DNA from: OLB16 sp964422415
Lineage (GTDB): Bacteria > Hinthialibacterota > Hinthialibacteria > OLB16
Length of the DNA stretch: 27,880 nt
Assembly: GCA_964422415.1 (NCBI GenBank)
Contig: CAYRBI010000072.1
Location: 1 to 27,880 of the forward strand
Direction: 5' to 3'
Numbering within the stretch: the stretch's first letter is position 1; each line of letters opens with the position of its first letter. Below, one piece after another: positions 1-7,231 of this stretch. The notes beneath the pieces were generated by a model. It saw only the letters and a program-made list of their open reading frames with translations. It searched no databases and was not told where the DNA came from. The position numbers and the translations under genes are program-made.

Positions 1-609
1 TTGGATGCCTCTGATGGAAGTCCCACTGGCCAGGTCAATGTCGATGCCAATGGCGCGCTTACTCTGCAATCCGCTTCCGGACAGAATCTCAAGATTCTGC
101 CACAAGGCAGTGGAGGTTCGGATGGCCAATTCTTAAAAACCGATGGTAGTGGCAATGTCTCCTGGGCAACGGCCAGTGGCGGCAGCGACTACACTGCTGT
201 GACCAAATCTACGAATCAGGATTTTGATGGTACATCTTTGGTCAATGATACTGAGCTGACCGTTACATTCGCCGCCAACTCGGTCTATGAGATCGAGGGA
301 ATCATTTTCGCCATCGAGAAGGAGGTTGGTGATGGAGACATGCTGATCAATGTTTCACTCCCCTCCGGTGGTAATGGCGGAATCTTCTTCTCCGATCCCT
401 CATATGTTTACGGGACCAGGCCACTCTCGTACCGTCGAACCGATAGTATTGATGTGTATGTTGAAACCACCAAGACTGCCGTCTCGTTCCGTGGGCTCCT
501 GGCAACCGCTGGCAGCGGAACCTTCACGTTGAAATTCGCCCAGTATGCCTCCCCTGGAAGTTTACGCATACTTGCGGGGTCCTACTTCAAATACAAACAG
601 GTGAACTGA
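1..609 (+). CDS. Tail-fibre-like protein, C-terminal part (5' truncated by window edge)
   Basis: The frame is open from the first base to a TGA at 607-609, so the true start probably lies upstream of the window. The visible 202 residues hold a Gly/Ser-rich stretch with the pattern GQFLKTDGSGNVSWA (about residues 42-56). This pattern is common in phage tail-fibre and related repetitive surface proteins, just before a C-terminal beta-sandwich. The remainder (about 62-202) alternates beta-strand-like segments and ends in LKFAQYASPGSLRILAGSYFKYKQ. That resembles the frequent phage structural ending of the type LQWAQ...AGSYL. No enzymatic motif is seen. It may be a fibre-like adhesin of the cell rather than a phage gene, since no other phage gene is visible. 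The family assignment comes from motif recall only. Confidence 0.6.
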   Translation: MDASDGSPTGQVNVDANGALTLQSASGQNLKILPQGSGGSDGQFLKTDGSGNVSWATASGGSDYTAVTKSTNQDFDGTSLVNDTELTVTFAANSVYEIEGIIFAIEKEVGDGDMLINVSLPSGGNGGIFFSDPSYVYGTRPLSYRRTDSIDVYVETTKTAVSFRGLLATAGSGTFTLKFAQYASPGSLRILAGSYFKYKQVN

Positions 610-676
610 ACCATTTACCTCACTGCATGCTAGCGGTATTGGCTGTTGGAGAATCTGGAAGAGCAGGGAGTGAGTG

Positions 677-1888
677 ATGAATGGCAGGGATCGAATGATG
701 AGACAGAAAAGCTGCTCGATCGTATGGGTATATGCTGTTCTGGCGGTGGGGATGATTCCGCTCCAAATCCAGGCGGAGCCATCCAATGGCAATGGCATCC
801 GGCTGCTCTCCATCACCATGGATCTTTGGTCCGCTGCTCATGTGGTGAATGCGACAGGAACACAGGCCCGTATTTCCGGTTCTTACGATGGCCAGATTGC
901 CTTGTCCAATCGAGATGGTTTCCAGGTCATGATCCAGCGTCCCGCCCTCCCTGCAGTGGAGAATACACCTACACCCTCTTGGACTCCCACGGCTTCGTTA
1001 ACACCTTCAGCCTCTCCTACCCCCACATGTACGCTCTCATTCACAAGCACCCGGACTCCCACGCCATCCACTACCGCGATTAATACCCCCACTGTCACTG
1101 TGTCTCCAACCCAGTCTTCGACATCTACTCCGACTTCAAGTCAGACCCTTACTCCGACTGTGACACCCAGCTCGACAAGGACAGGTACCCCCACCCTCAC
1201 ATTGACATGGACACTGACCCCAACACCCACTCCGACAATCACGCAGACTGTCTCTCCGACGCCGACTCTCTCCTTTACTCCCCGCCCAACCCCATCGGCC
1301 ACGGTGACTGCCATCGCCACATCCACACCCACCCCACCTGATGAAGATGGAGATGGTGTTCCGAGCTTTGTCGAACACGATGCGCCCAATGATGGGGATT
1401 CCAACCTGGATGGGATCGCGGATTCTATCCAGTCCGAGGTGGTGGCCTTTCCCAATGCGGCGGATGGGCGTTATCTGTCGCTGATCGCCCCACCGGAGAC
1501 TCAGTTTCAAGAAGTGATAGCAGTCTCGACCGCCTCCACTCCGGCCGCTCTCCCCGTGGGGGCTACCGCGCCGTATGGGTTAGTCCATTTCGCCATCGAG
1601 GGGATTTCCTCCAAGAACCGGTTTGCTTTGACCCTGTTGGCGCCCGAGGACACGGAGGGGCTCACCTATTGGAAATATGGCGGTACACCGGAGGAGGGGA
1701 CTCCGCACTGGTATGCGTTCGATTATGATGGAGTGACTGGTATGGAGATGAACGGCCGGGTCATCACGCTCTGGTTCCTGGATGGCGCGCGTGGTGATGA
1801 TGACCTGACGGTGAATAAAGTTCTCGTTGATCTGGGCGCCCTTCTTTTGGAAGGCTCCTTGGAGGTCAGGCACTGGAGTCTGTATTGA
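677..1888 (+). CDS. Secreted protein with Thr/Pro-rich linker and C-terminal choice-of-anchor U-type domain
   Basis: I chose the ATG at 677 because GGGAG at 666-670 lies 6 bases upstream; a GTG at 674 and ATGs at 695 and 698 are alternatives. The N-terminus has a signal peptide (basic MMRQKS, a hydrophobic run, likely cleavage after IQA). After a short region of about 60 residues comes a low-complexity Thr/Pro/Ser linker of about 125 residues. It is followed by a calcium-binding-like stretch (DEDGDGVPSF, DSNLDGIADS) and a C-terminal domain of about 150 residues. This domain matches the C-terminus of the large protein at 17647-21972: both have the order FPNAADGRYL/LPNSVDGRFL, PYGLVHFAIEG/PFGLITFEIAG, YWKYGGT/YLKYGRT, PHWYAF/PHWYEF, DGARGDDDL/DGQRGDEDL. 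I recall this as the choice-of-anchor U type, thought to mark proteins sorted to the cell surface. The protein is probably exported and surface-attached; its ligand or substrate is unknown. Confidence 0.75.
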   Translation: MNGRDRMMRQKSCSIVWVYAVLAVGMIPLQIQAEPSNGNGIRLLSITMDLWSAAHVVNATGTQARISGSYDGQIALSNRDGFQVMIQRPALPAVENTPTPSWTPTASLTPSASPTPTCTLSFTSTRTPTPSTTAINTPTVTVSPTQSSTSTPTSSQTLTPTVTPSSTRTGTPTLTLTWTLTPTPTPTITQTVSPTPTLSFTPRPTPSATVTAIATSTPTPPDEDGDGVPSFVEHDAPNDGDSNLDGIADSIQSEVVAFPNAADGRYLSLIAPPETQFQEVIAVSTASTPAALPVGATAPYGLVHFAIEGISSKNRFALTLLAPEDTEGLTYWKYGGTPEEGTPHWYAFDYDGVTGMEMNGRVITLWFLDGARGDDDLTVNKVLVDLGALLLEGSLEVRHWSLY

Positions 1889-1952
1889 GTGAAGAGAACA
1901 CGGAGAAGGGATTAAAGATGGGGCGGTTCCGTGTGGAGAATGGAGGTAGTTG

Positions 1953-3446
1953 GTGGTGACCGTGGATCTCCTCTCGAATCCTATGCAATCTGTTGAGGAT
2001 GAAGTCTTTGCATTTCCAGAAACTGAACCTGAACCCCAGCCGCAGTTCGTGAAAAGTGGTGAAGGTCCAGTTGATGCCCTTGTGGTGGCGGCCGGGTCGG
2101 GCCGACGGATGGGGGATGCTCTCCTGGGGCGTAACAAAGTGCTGGTTCCACTGGCGGGGAAGCCGTTGGTGCTCTATTCGCTGGAGACCTTGCTGAACTC
2201 CGGTTTGGTACGCCGCCTCGTACTGGTCTACCGTGCTGAGGACAAGACAGAAATAAGTGAGATGCTCCAGTCCGCCGGTCTGAAGGAACAGATCGATATG
2301 GTTCCAGGCGGAGAGGCACGGTTCGACTCGGTTTGGAATGGGCTCCAAGCGCTGGCGCAACTCTCCAGTGGCCGTCCAGAGATTGTCGTGATCCACGATG
2401 CCGCACGCCCCTTTGTCACCAAGCGGATGATTCAGGAGTCGGTCGAGCAGGCGCGAAAACATGGGGGAGCCACAGTCGCCATTCCCCTTACGGATACCCT
2501 CAAGCGTGGTAGTGGGGAATTCCTCCATGAAACCCTGCCCCGCGATGAGCTCTACCGGATCCAAACCCCACAGACCTTTCGTTACAACCTGCTCCGGCAA
2601 GCCCATAAGGAATTCCGCGAGGCCCCTGACCCCGCAGTGACCGATGATTGTATGTTGCTGGAGCGGCGTGGTTACCCCATCGCCCTGGTCTTAGGAGAGG
2701 AGATCAACCTTAAGGTGACCACCCCGGTTGATTTCCACATCGCCGAAGCCATTCTCCAGTCCCTGCAAAGGCAGGCTAGCGCCGCGAAGATCAGTACTCT
2801 CAAGACCGCTCCGATTCTCCCGCCACCACACACTCCGGTCAGTCCGGCAAAGGCCAGTATCCCGGAGGCCAACACCCAATCGCTCGATATTCCCCCTTCC
2901 GGCAGGCCAGCGAATATCTTTGAATCGATCAACCTCTCTTGGCTCGCTCAACATACCCGCCAAGAGAAGAGCCAGGGGCCACCCCCCCGGCATTCATTGT
3001 CTCAGCAAGTGAAAAGCATCATCGAACGCGCCATGAAGTTTGCTTCGGTATTTGGAGGAACATTGGTTTCGACCGAACATCTCCTACTCGGATTGCTCGA
3101 TGAACCGGATACAAGGGCTGAGGCTCTCCTGGTGAAGATGGGAGTCCCACTCAAGAAGTTACATGAGAAAACCCACCAATGTATGCAGTTGGCGGAACAC
3201 TCTGGAACAGACAGCGCCGCTCATTTCTCTCCCGCCGGTGTGGCGGCCATTCAACTCGGCAGTGAGGAGATGAGGAACTATGGCAAGGAGGCCATGGATA
3301 CGCGGCACCTGTTGCTCGGATTGCTATTGGCAAGCGAAGGAAAGGCCGCGCGGCTACTGTTGGATGAGGGAGTCACCTTGGCCAGACTTCGTCTGGAGAT
3401 TGCCCGTTTCAAGGAGAGCGAAGGCCCTCCTTCAACCCCACCCTAA
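1953..3446 (+). CDS. ispD: IspD (MEP cytidylyltransferase) fused to a C-terminal tandem Clp-N module
   Basis: IspD makes CDP-methylerythritol from CTP and 2-C-methyl-D-erythritol 4-phosphate in the non-mevalonate isoprenoid pathway (cytoplasm). Numbered from the GTG at 1953, the catalytic domain spans about residues 39-270. It has the CTP-binding loop VVAAGSGRRMG, a Lys in NKVLVPL, GGEARFDSVWNGL, IHDAARP, TDTLK, QTPQTF, TDD and NLKVTTPVDF, so it looks complete and active. A Pro/Ser/Thr-rich linker (about 271-345) leads in the same frame to two Clp-N repeats (about 346-411 and 423-487) with the STEHLLLGLL signature; the second has TRHLLLGLL. Ordinary IspD is about 230 residues, so half of this protein is extra, including an acidic N-terminal tail of about 38 residues. 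GGAGG at 1942-1946 favours GTG 1953 (or 1956); TTG 1950 is too close to it. The next gene, Clp-N-only, begins 15 bases after the stop. Confidence 0.9.
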   Translation: MVTVDLLSNPMQSVEDEVFAFPETEPEPQPQFVKSGEGPVDALVVAAGSGRRMGDALLGRNKVLVPLAGKPLVLYSLETLLNSGLVRRLVLVYRAEDKTEISEMLQSAGLKEQIDMVPGGEARFDSVWNGLQALAQLSSGRPEIVVIHDAARPFVTKRMIQESVEQARKHGGATVAIPLTDTLKRGSGEFLHETLPRDELYRIQTPQTFRYNLLRQAHKEFREAPDPAVTDDCMLLERRGYPIALVLGEEINLKVTTPVDFHIAEAILQSLQRQASAAKISTLKTAPILPPPHTPVSPAKASIPEANTQSLDIPPSGRPANIFESINLSWLAQHTRQEKSQGPPPRHSLSQQVKSIIERAMKFASVFGGTLVSTEHLLLGLLDEPDTRAEALLVKMGVPLKKLHEKTHQCMQLAEHSGTDSAAHFSPAGVAAIQLGSEEMRNYGKEAMDTRHLLLGLLLASEGKAARLLLDEGVTLARLRLEIARFKESEGPPSTPP

Positions 3447-3461
3447 AGGAGATATGAACTG

Positions 3462-4388
3462 ATGGACTCTACACGGCTGACCGAACGAGCCCGGCAGGTC
3501 ATGAGACATGCCAAGGAAGAAGCTCAGCAGATGGAGTGCGGTCATGCCTCCACTGAACACATCCTCCTGGGACTTATCAATGAGACCGACAGCGTGGCGG
3601 TTGCTGCTTTGAAACACCTGGGCGCCGATCTTTCCCTGTTGCGAGAGAGGATGCAATCCTACATTCAGAATACCTCCTATGAGGTGGTGAAAGGCGGGAA
3701 TATCTCTCTTTCAACCAGTGGCAAACAGGTCCTCCAGTTCGCTGATCAGGAGGGACGGATCCTGGGAGTAAACTTTATCGCAACCGAACATCCATTGTTG
3801 GGCCTCATCCGTGAGGGCGAGGGAATTGCCGCGAAGGTACTCTTGGATCAGGGGATTGACCTTGACAAAGCGAGGGCTGAGGTCCTGCGTTTGATGGGGA
3901 TGGGTGGCGGTCAAACAGTAGAGCAACCCGCCCACCATAGCGTGATGTCTCCACCATGCGAAGCGGTCATCCGGAAAGCCAAGGACACCGCACTCAGGTT
4001 TGGAGGGCCTTGGGCTTTATCGGAGTATCTCCTTCTCGGCTTGCTCAATATTCAAGGGACCAAAGCCCTCGCGCTCCTGGTGCAACAGGGAGCCAATCTT
4101 TCGGGATTACGTGAGAAAACCCTTGTGTGTGTGAAAAAAGGTTGTGAATCTAGCATGGAGAATCCATCTTTGCGATCTCCAAGTGGGGAAGGTGCCATCG
4201 AACTTGGTTGCGAGGAGGCCAAGAACGACGGAAAGCCCTTGATGGAGACCGAACACCTGTTGCTCGGATTGCTGCGTGTAGGCGAAGGTAACGCCGCGAA
4301 GCTTCTGCAAGCCGAGGGGATCACTTTGGACAAGGTTCGTGCCGGAATGGCCAGTTTTGAGGAGTGTACTGCCCCCTTTTTCCTGTAA
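3462..4388 (+). CDS. Clp-N-domain-only protein (four Clp-N repeats, no AAA+ module)
   Basis: This 308-residue protein consists of two tandem Clp-N modules and nothing else: there is no Walker A or B motif and no signal peptide. Module 1 (about 1-146) is closely similar to residues 1-146 of the ClpC at 4727-7210, sharing LTERARQVMR, HASTEHILLGLINETDSVAV, LSLLR and IQNTSY; it has ATEHPLLG in its second repeat. Module 2 (about 163-300) is more divergent (ALSEYLLLGLL, METEHLLLGLL) and resembles the C-terminal module of the upstream IspD fusion more than ClpC. In ClpC the N-domain receives adaptors and substrates. A free copy could bind the same partners as a decoy or anti-adaptor, as proposed for actinobacterial ClpC2-type proteins. 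The ATG at 3462 has AAGGAG at 3446-3451. It is probably co-transcribed with ispD (15-base gap). The role is inferred. Confidence 0.85.
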   Translation: MDSTRLTERARQVMRHAKEEAQQMECGHASTEHILLGLINETDSVAVAALKHLGADLSLLRERMQSYIQNTSYEVVKGGNISLSTSGKQVLQFADQEGRILGVNFIATEHPLLGLIREGEGIAAKVLLDQGIDLDKARAEVLRLMGMGGGQTVEQPAHHSVMSPPCEAVIRKAKDTALRFGGPWALSEYLLLGLLNIQGTKALALLVQQGANLSGLREKTLVCVKKGCESSMENPSLRSPSGEGAIELGCEEAKNDGKPLMETEHLLLGLLRVGEGNAAKLLQAEGITLDKVRAGMASFEECTAPFFL

Positions 4389-4454
4389 AATACACCCTAC
4401 CCCTCAACATTTCCTGCTTTCTCAGCGATAATTAAGAGACAAGGGCGGAATCTT

Positions 4455-4568
4455 TTCCCCCCCCACCCCAACCCTCCCCCGCCAGAGGGGAGGGCTGAAA
4501 ACACATAAAACTGTGAACTCCGAACAACTCCCTCCCCCCTGGCGGGGGAGGGTTGGGGTGGGGGGGAA
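4455..4568. repeat. Long C/G-rich inverted repeat (arms of about 40 nt)
   Basis: The left arm (4455-4494) and right arm (4530-4568) are reverse complements apart from one substitution and one extra base in a homopolymer run; the loop is 35 nt (4495-4529). The arms contain CCCCAACCCTCCCCCGCCAG and its complement. This looks like a dispersed intergenic repeat of the REP or miniature-element type. In RNA it would form a very stable hairpin between the Clp-N-only gene and clpC. No T-tract follows, so simple intrinsic termination is not shown. Confidence 0.75.
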
Positions 4569-4598
4569 GGCCCATTAGCCAGTCAGGAAGATACACAC

Positions 4599-4629
4599 GC
4601 CCCCCTCAGGGAGGAAACCCGAGGGGGGC
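4599..4629 (+). terminator. Terminator- or attenuator-like hairpin upstream of clpC
   Basis: GCCCCCCTC (4599-4607) pairs perfectly with GAGGGGGGC (4621-4629), with a possible inner GGG/CCC pairing. It is followed by TGTGCTAATATAC rather than a T-run. It lies about 100 bases before the clpC start. It could end upstream transcription or shape the clpC leader. I saw no CIRCE element and no CtsR-type heptad repeat in 4389-4726. Confidence 0.45.
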
Positions 4630-4726
4630 TGTGCTAATATACAAACATGGAGAAATGGATGACTCACGGTGGGTTGAATCGTGTGTTGAAACACCTTCAA
4701 CCATACCGTAGAGGAGCTGCGAACTT

Positions 4727-7210
4727 ATGAACTTTGAACGACTTACAGAGCGAGCTCGCCAGGTGATGCGACGCGCTAAGGAGGAAGCCCAACGGATGGG
4801 GTGCACCCATGCCTCCACCGAACACATCCTCCTGGGTCTCATTAATGAGACCGATAGTGTGGCGGTGACTGCCTTGAGAAACCTGGGAGTCGATCTTTCA
4901 CTCCTACGCAAGAAGACGCAGTCGTTTATACAGAACACCTCCTATTTTGTGGAGAAGGACGCGACTTCGACGCTCTCTCCGGGTGGCAAGCATGCTATCC
5001 AGTTTGCCTCACAGGAGGCGCAAAGCCTGGGAGTTAATTTTATTGGAACCGAGCATCTCCTACTGGGAGTTATCCGCGAGACTGAGGGGATTGGAGCACG
5101 GGTTCTTCTGGGCCAGGGAGTTGACCTGGTCAAGGCGCGGGCCGAGATCTTGCGTTTAATGGGAGTGGGTACGGGTGGCGCTGGTGATGCCCAGGCGCAG
5201 ACCACCAAGAAGAAATCGAAAACACCCGCTCTGGATGCCTTCGGAACCGATCTGACCGAGCTGGCCCGCATGGGCAAACTCGATCCGGTCATCGGACGTC
5301 ATGATGAGGTCGAACGGGTTATCCAGATCCTCTGCCGCCGGACCAAGAATAACCCGGTACTAATTGGCGAGGCTGGTGTCGGTAAGACCGCCATCGCGGA
5401 GGGACTTGCCCAGAAGATTGTCAACAAACAAGCCCCGGATCTTCTGGCGAACAAACGGCTCATTACCCTTGACCTGGCGGCCCTGGTGGCCGGCACCAAG
5501 TACCGTGGCCAGTTCGAGGAGCGCCTCAAGGCGGTGCTGGAGGAGATCCGACGCAATGACAACATCCTGTTGTTCGTCGATGAGCTCCACACCCTGGTGG
5601 GCGCGGGAGCCGCCGAGGGTTCGATGGATGCTTCCAACATGCTCAAGCCCGCCCTGGCGCGGGGAGAGCTCCAGTGCATCGGCGCCACCACCCTGGAGGA
5701 ATACCGCAAGTACATCGAGAAGGACAGCGCGCTGGAAAGGCGCTTCCAGAATATCATTGTCAATCCGCCCTCGGTGAAAGAGACCGTCGAAATCCTGAGA
5801 GGCTTGGGTGAAAAATACGAAGCTCACCATCAGGTCCGCTATACCGAGGCAGCGATTACCGCCGCATCTGAGCTTTCCGACCGCTATATCACTGACCGTT
5901 TCCTTCCCGATAAGGCCATTGACCTGATCGACGAGGCTGGGGCCCGAGCGCATCTGCGCGCCACCACCCGGCCACGGGAGTTGAAGGAAATGGAAGACCG
6001 CATTGAGCAGCTCAACCAGGAGATCGAGGCCGCCACTGTCACCGAGGAATTCGAGAAGTGTATGGATCTCAAGCAACTCCGTGATGATCTGCGCGATGAG
6101 ATCGAACACAAGAAGCTGGAATGGGAGGAACGCCGTTCGCGGGAGGAAAACCGCGTGGTGGTGGATGAGGAGGATATCGCTTATCTCGTCTCCAAGTGGA
6201 CCGGTATTCCGCTGATCAAGCTTGAAGAGAGTGAGAGCGAGCGCCTGCTGAAGATGGCGGATGAACTTCACAAACGCATCGTCGGGCAGGAGGACGCCAT
6301 CCAGACCATCTCCAAGGCCATCCGCCGTTCACGCGCTGGCTTGGCGGAGAGAAAACGTCCTATCGGCTCTTTCATGTTCCTCGGTCCCACCGGCGTGGGC
6401 AAATCGGAACTGGCCAAGGCCTTGGCTGGTTACCTCTTTGGTAACGAAGAGGCCCTGATCAACATCGACATGTCTGAGTACATGGAGAAGTTCGCGGTCT
6501 CGCGTCTGGTCGGCGCCCCTCCGGGGTACATCGGACACGATGAAGGTGGGCAGCTGACCGAGAAGGTGCGCCGCCGCCCCTACTGCGTGGTGCTCCTCGA
6601 TGAGATCGAGAAGGCTCACCCGGATGTGTACAACATCCTCTTGCAAGTGCTCGAGGAGGGACGTCTGACTGACACCACGGGCCGGGTGGTGGACTTCCGC
6701 AACACGGTTCTCATCATGACCTCGAACATCGGCACCCAGGATATTGTCAAGAGGACCGGCATGGGTTTCGAGGCCCACAATATGTCCCTCGATATGGCAA
6801 GCATCAAGGAACGCCTGATGAGTGAACTCAAGCGGAACTTCCGTCCCGAGTTCCTCAACCGCGTGGATGATGTGGTGGTCTTCCATCCACTGGATGAGGA
6901 TCACATACGTAGCATCATTGATATTCTGGTCCGTGACATCGAGAGCCGGTTCAAAGGGAGCACGACCCGGATTCACCTCTCGGAGGCGGCCCGGGCCTTT
7001 ATTCTTGAAAAGGGATTTGACGCGGTTTATGGGGCCCGTCCCCTCAAGCGGGTTCTCCAGAGGTATCTGGAGGATCCCCTGGCGGATGAGATTTTGCGTG
7101 GGCGTATCTTTGAGAACACGGATATCCAGGTCGATGTGGGCGAAAACGATCTGGTGTTTTCGACACCTCGGGAGACCGCCAAGTCCGAGGAGATGGCCGG
7201 AGTCCGTTGA
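4727..7210 (+). CDS. clpC: ATP-dependent Clp protease unfoldase subunit ClpC
   Basis: ClpC is a hexameric AAA+ unfoldase that feeds proteins into ClpP. All expected parts are present in 827 residues: a double Clp-N domain (1-146) with glutamates in ASTEHILLG (Glu32) and GTEHLLLG (Glu109), a basic linker, AAA-1 with Walker A GEAGVGKT (214-221) and Walker B LLFVDELH (281-288), an Arg pair at 338-339, a middle region with a UVR-like helix (about 436-470), AAA-2 with Walker A GPTGVGKS (553-560) and Walker B VVLLDEIE (621-628), and a C-terminal D2-small domain. GMGF at 678-681 sits where ClpP-binding unfoldases carry the (I/L/V)GF loop, so ClpP docking is likely although Met replaces the usual aliphatic residue. 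ATG 4727 has GAGGAG at 4711-4716. No ctsR, mcsA, mcsB or clpP lies in the window. It is followed closely by bamA (21-base gap). Confidence 0.97.
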   Translation: MNFERLTERARQVMRRAKEEAQRMGCTHASTEHILLGLINETDSVAVTALRNLGVDLSLLRKKTQSFIQNTSYFVEKDATSTLSPGGKHAIQFASQEAQSLGVNFIGTEHLLLGVIRETEGIGARVLLGQGVDLVKARAEILRLMGVGTGGAGDAQAQTTKKKSKTPALDAFGTDLTELARMGKLDPVIGRHDEVERVIQILCRRTKNNPVLIGEAGVGKTAIAEGLAQKIVNKQAPDLLANKRLITLDLAALVAGTKYRGQFEERLKAVLEEIRRNDNILLFVDELHTLVGAGAAEGSMDASNMLKPALARGELQCIGATTLEEYRKYIEKDSALERRFQNIIVNPPSVKETVEILRGLGEKYEAHHQVRYTEAAITAASELSDRYITDRFLPDKAIDLIDEAGARAHLRATTRPRELKEMEDRIEQLNQEIEAATVTEEFEKCMDLKQLRDDLRDEIEHKKLEWEERRSREENRVVVDEEDIAYLVSKWTGIPLIKLEESESERLLKMADELHKRIVGQEDAIQTISKAIRRSRAGLAERKRPIGSFMFLGPTGVGKSELAKALAGYLFGNEEALINIDMSEYMEKFAVSRLVGAPPGYIGHDEGGQLTEKVRRRPYCVVLLDEIEKAHPDVYNILLQVLEEGRLTDTTGRVVDFRNTVLIMTSNIGTQDIVKRTGMGFEAHNMSLDMASIKERLMSELKRNFRPEFLNRVDDVVVFHPLDEDHIRSIIDILVRDIESRFKGSTTRIHLSEAARAFILEKGFDAVYGARPLKRVLQRYLEDPLADEILRGRIFENTDIQVDVGENDLVFSTPRETAKSEEMAGVR

Positions 7211-7231
7211 ATCTGGAAACTGGGTAAGAGA

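Noticed and set aside
966..1330. Repetitive Thr/Pro-coding DNA (also 18935-19220, 19920-20010 and 27600-27880) as CRISPR or tandem-repeat arrays
   Set aside because: The repeats are in frame, irregular and code Thr/Pro linkers of secreted proteins; there are no uniform spacers and no cas genes.
4389..4726. CIRCE or CtsR operator controlling clpC
   Set aside because: No TTAGCACTC-type inverted repeat and no GGTCAAA-type direct heptads are present; only the inverted repeat and hairpin already listed.
5360..6271. Long open frame antisense to clpC (303 codons), and others antisense at 6329-7249 and 7508-8128
   Set aside because: They lie entirely opposite strongly conserved clpC and bamA coding sequence, show no recognisable motifs, and are explained by codon bias of the sense genes in GC-rich DNA.
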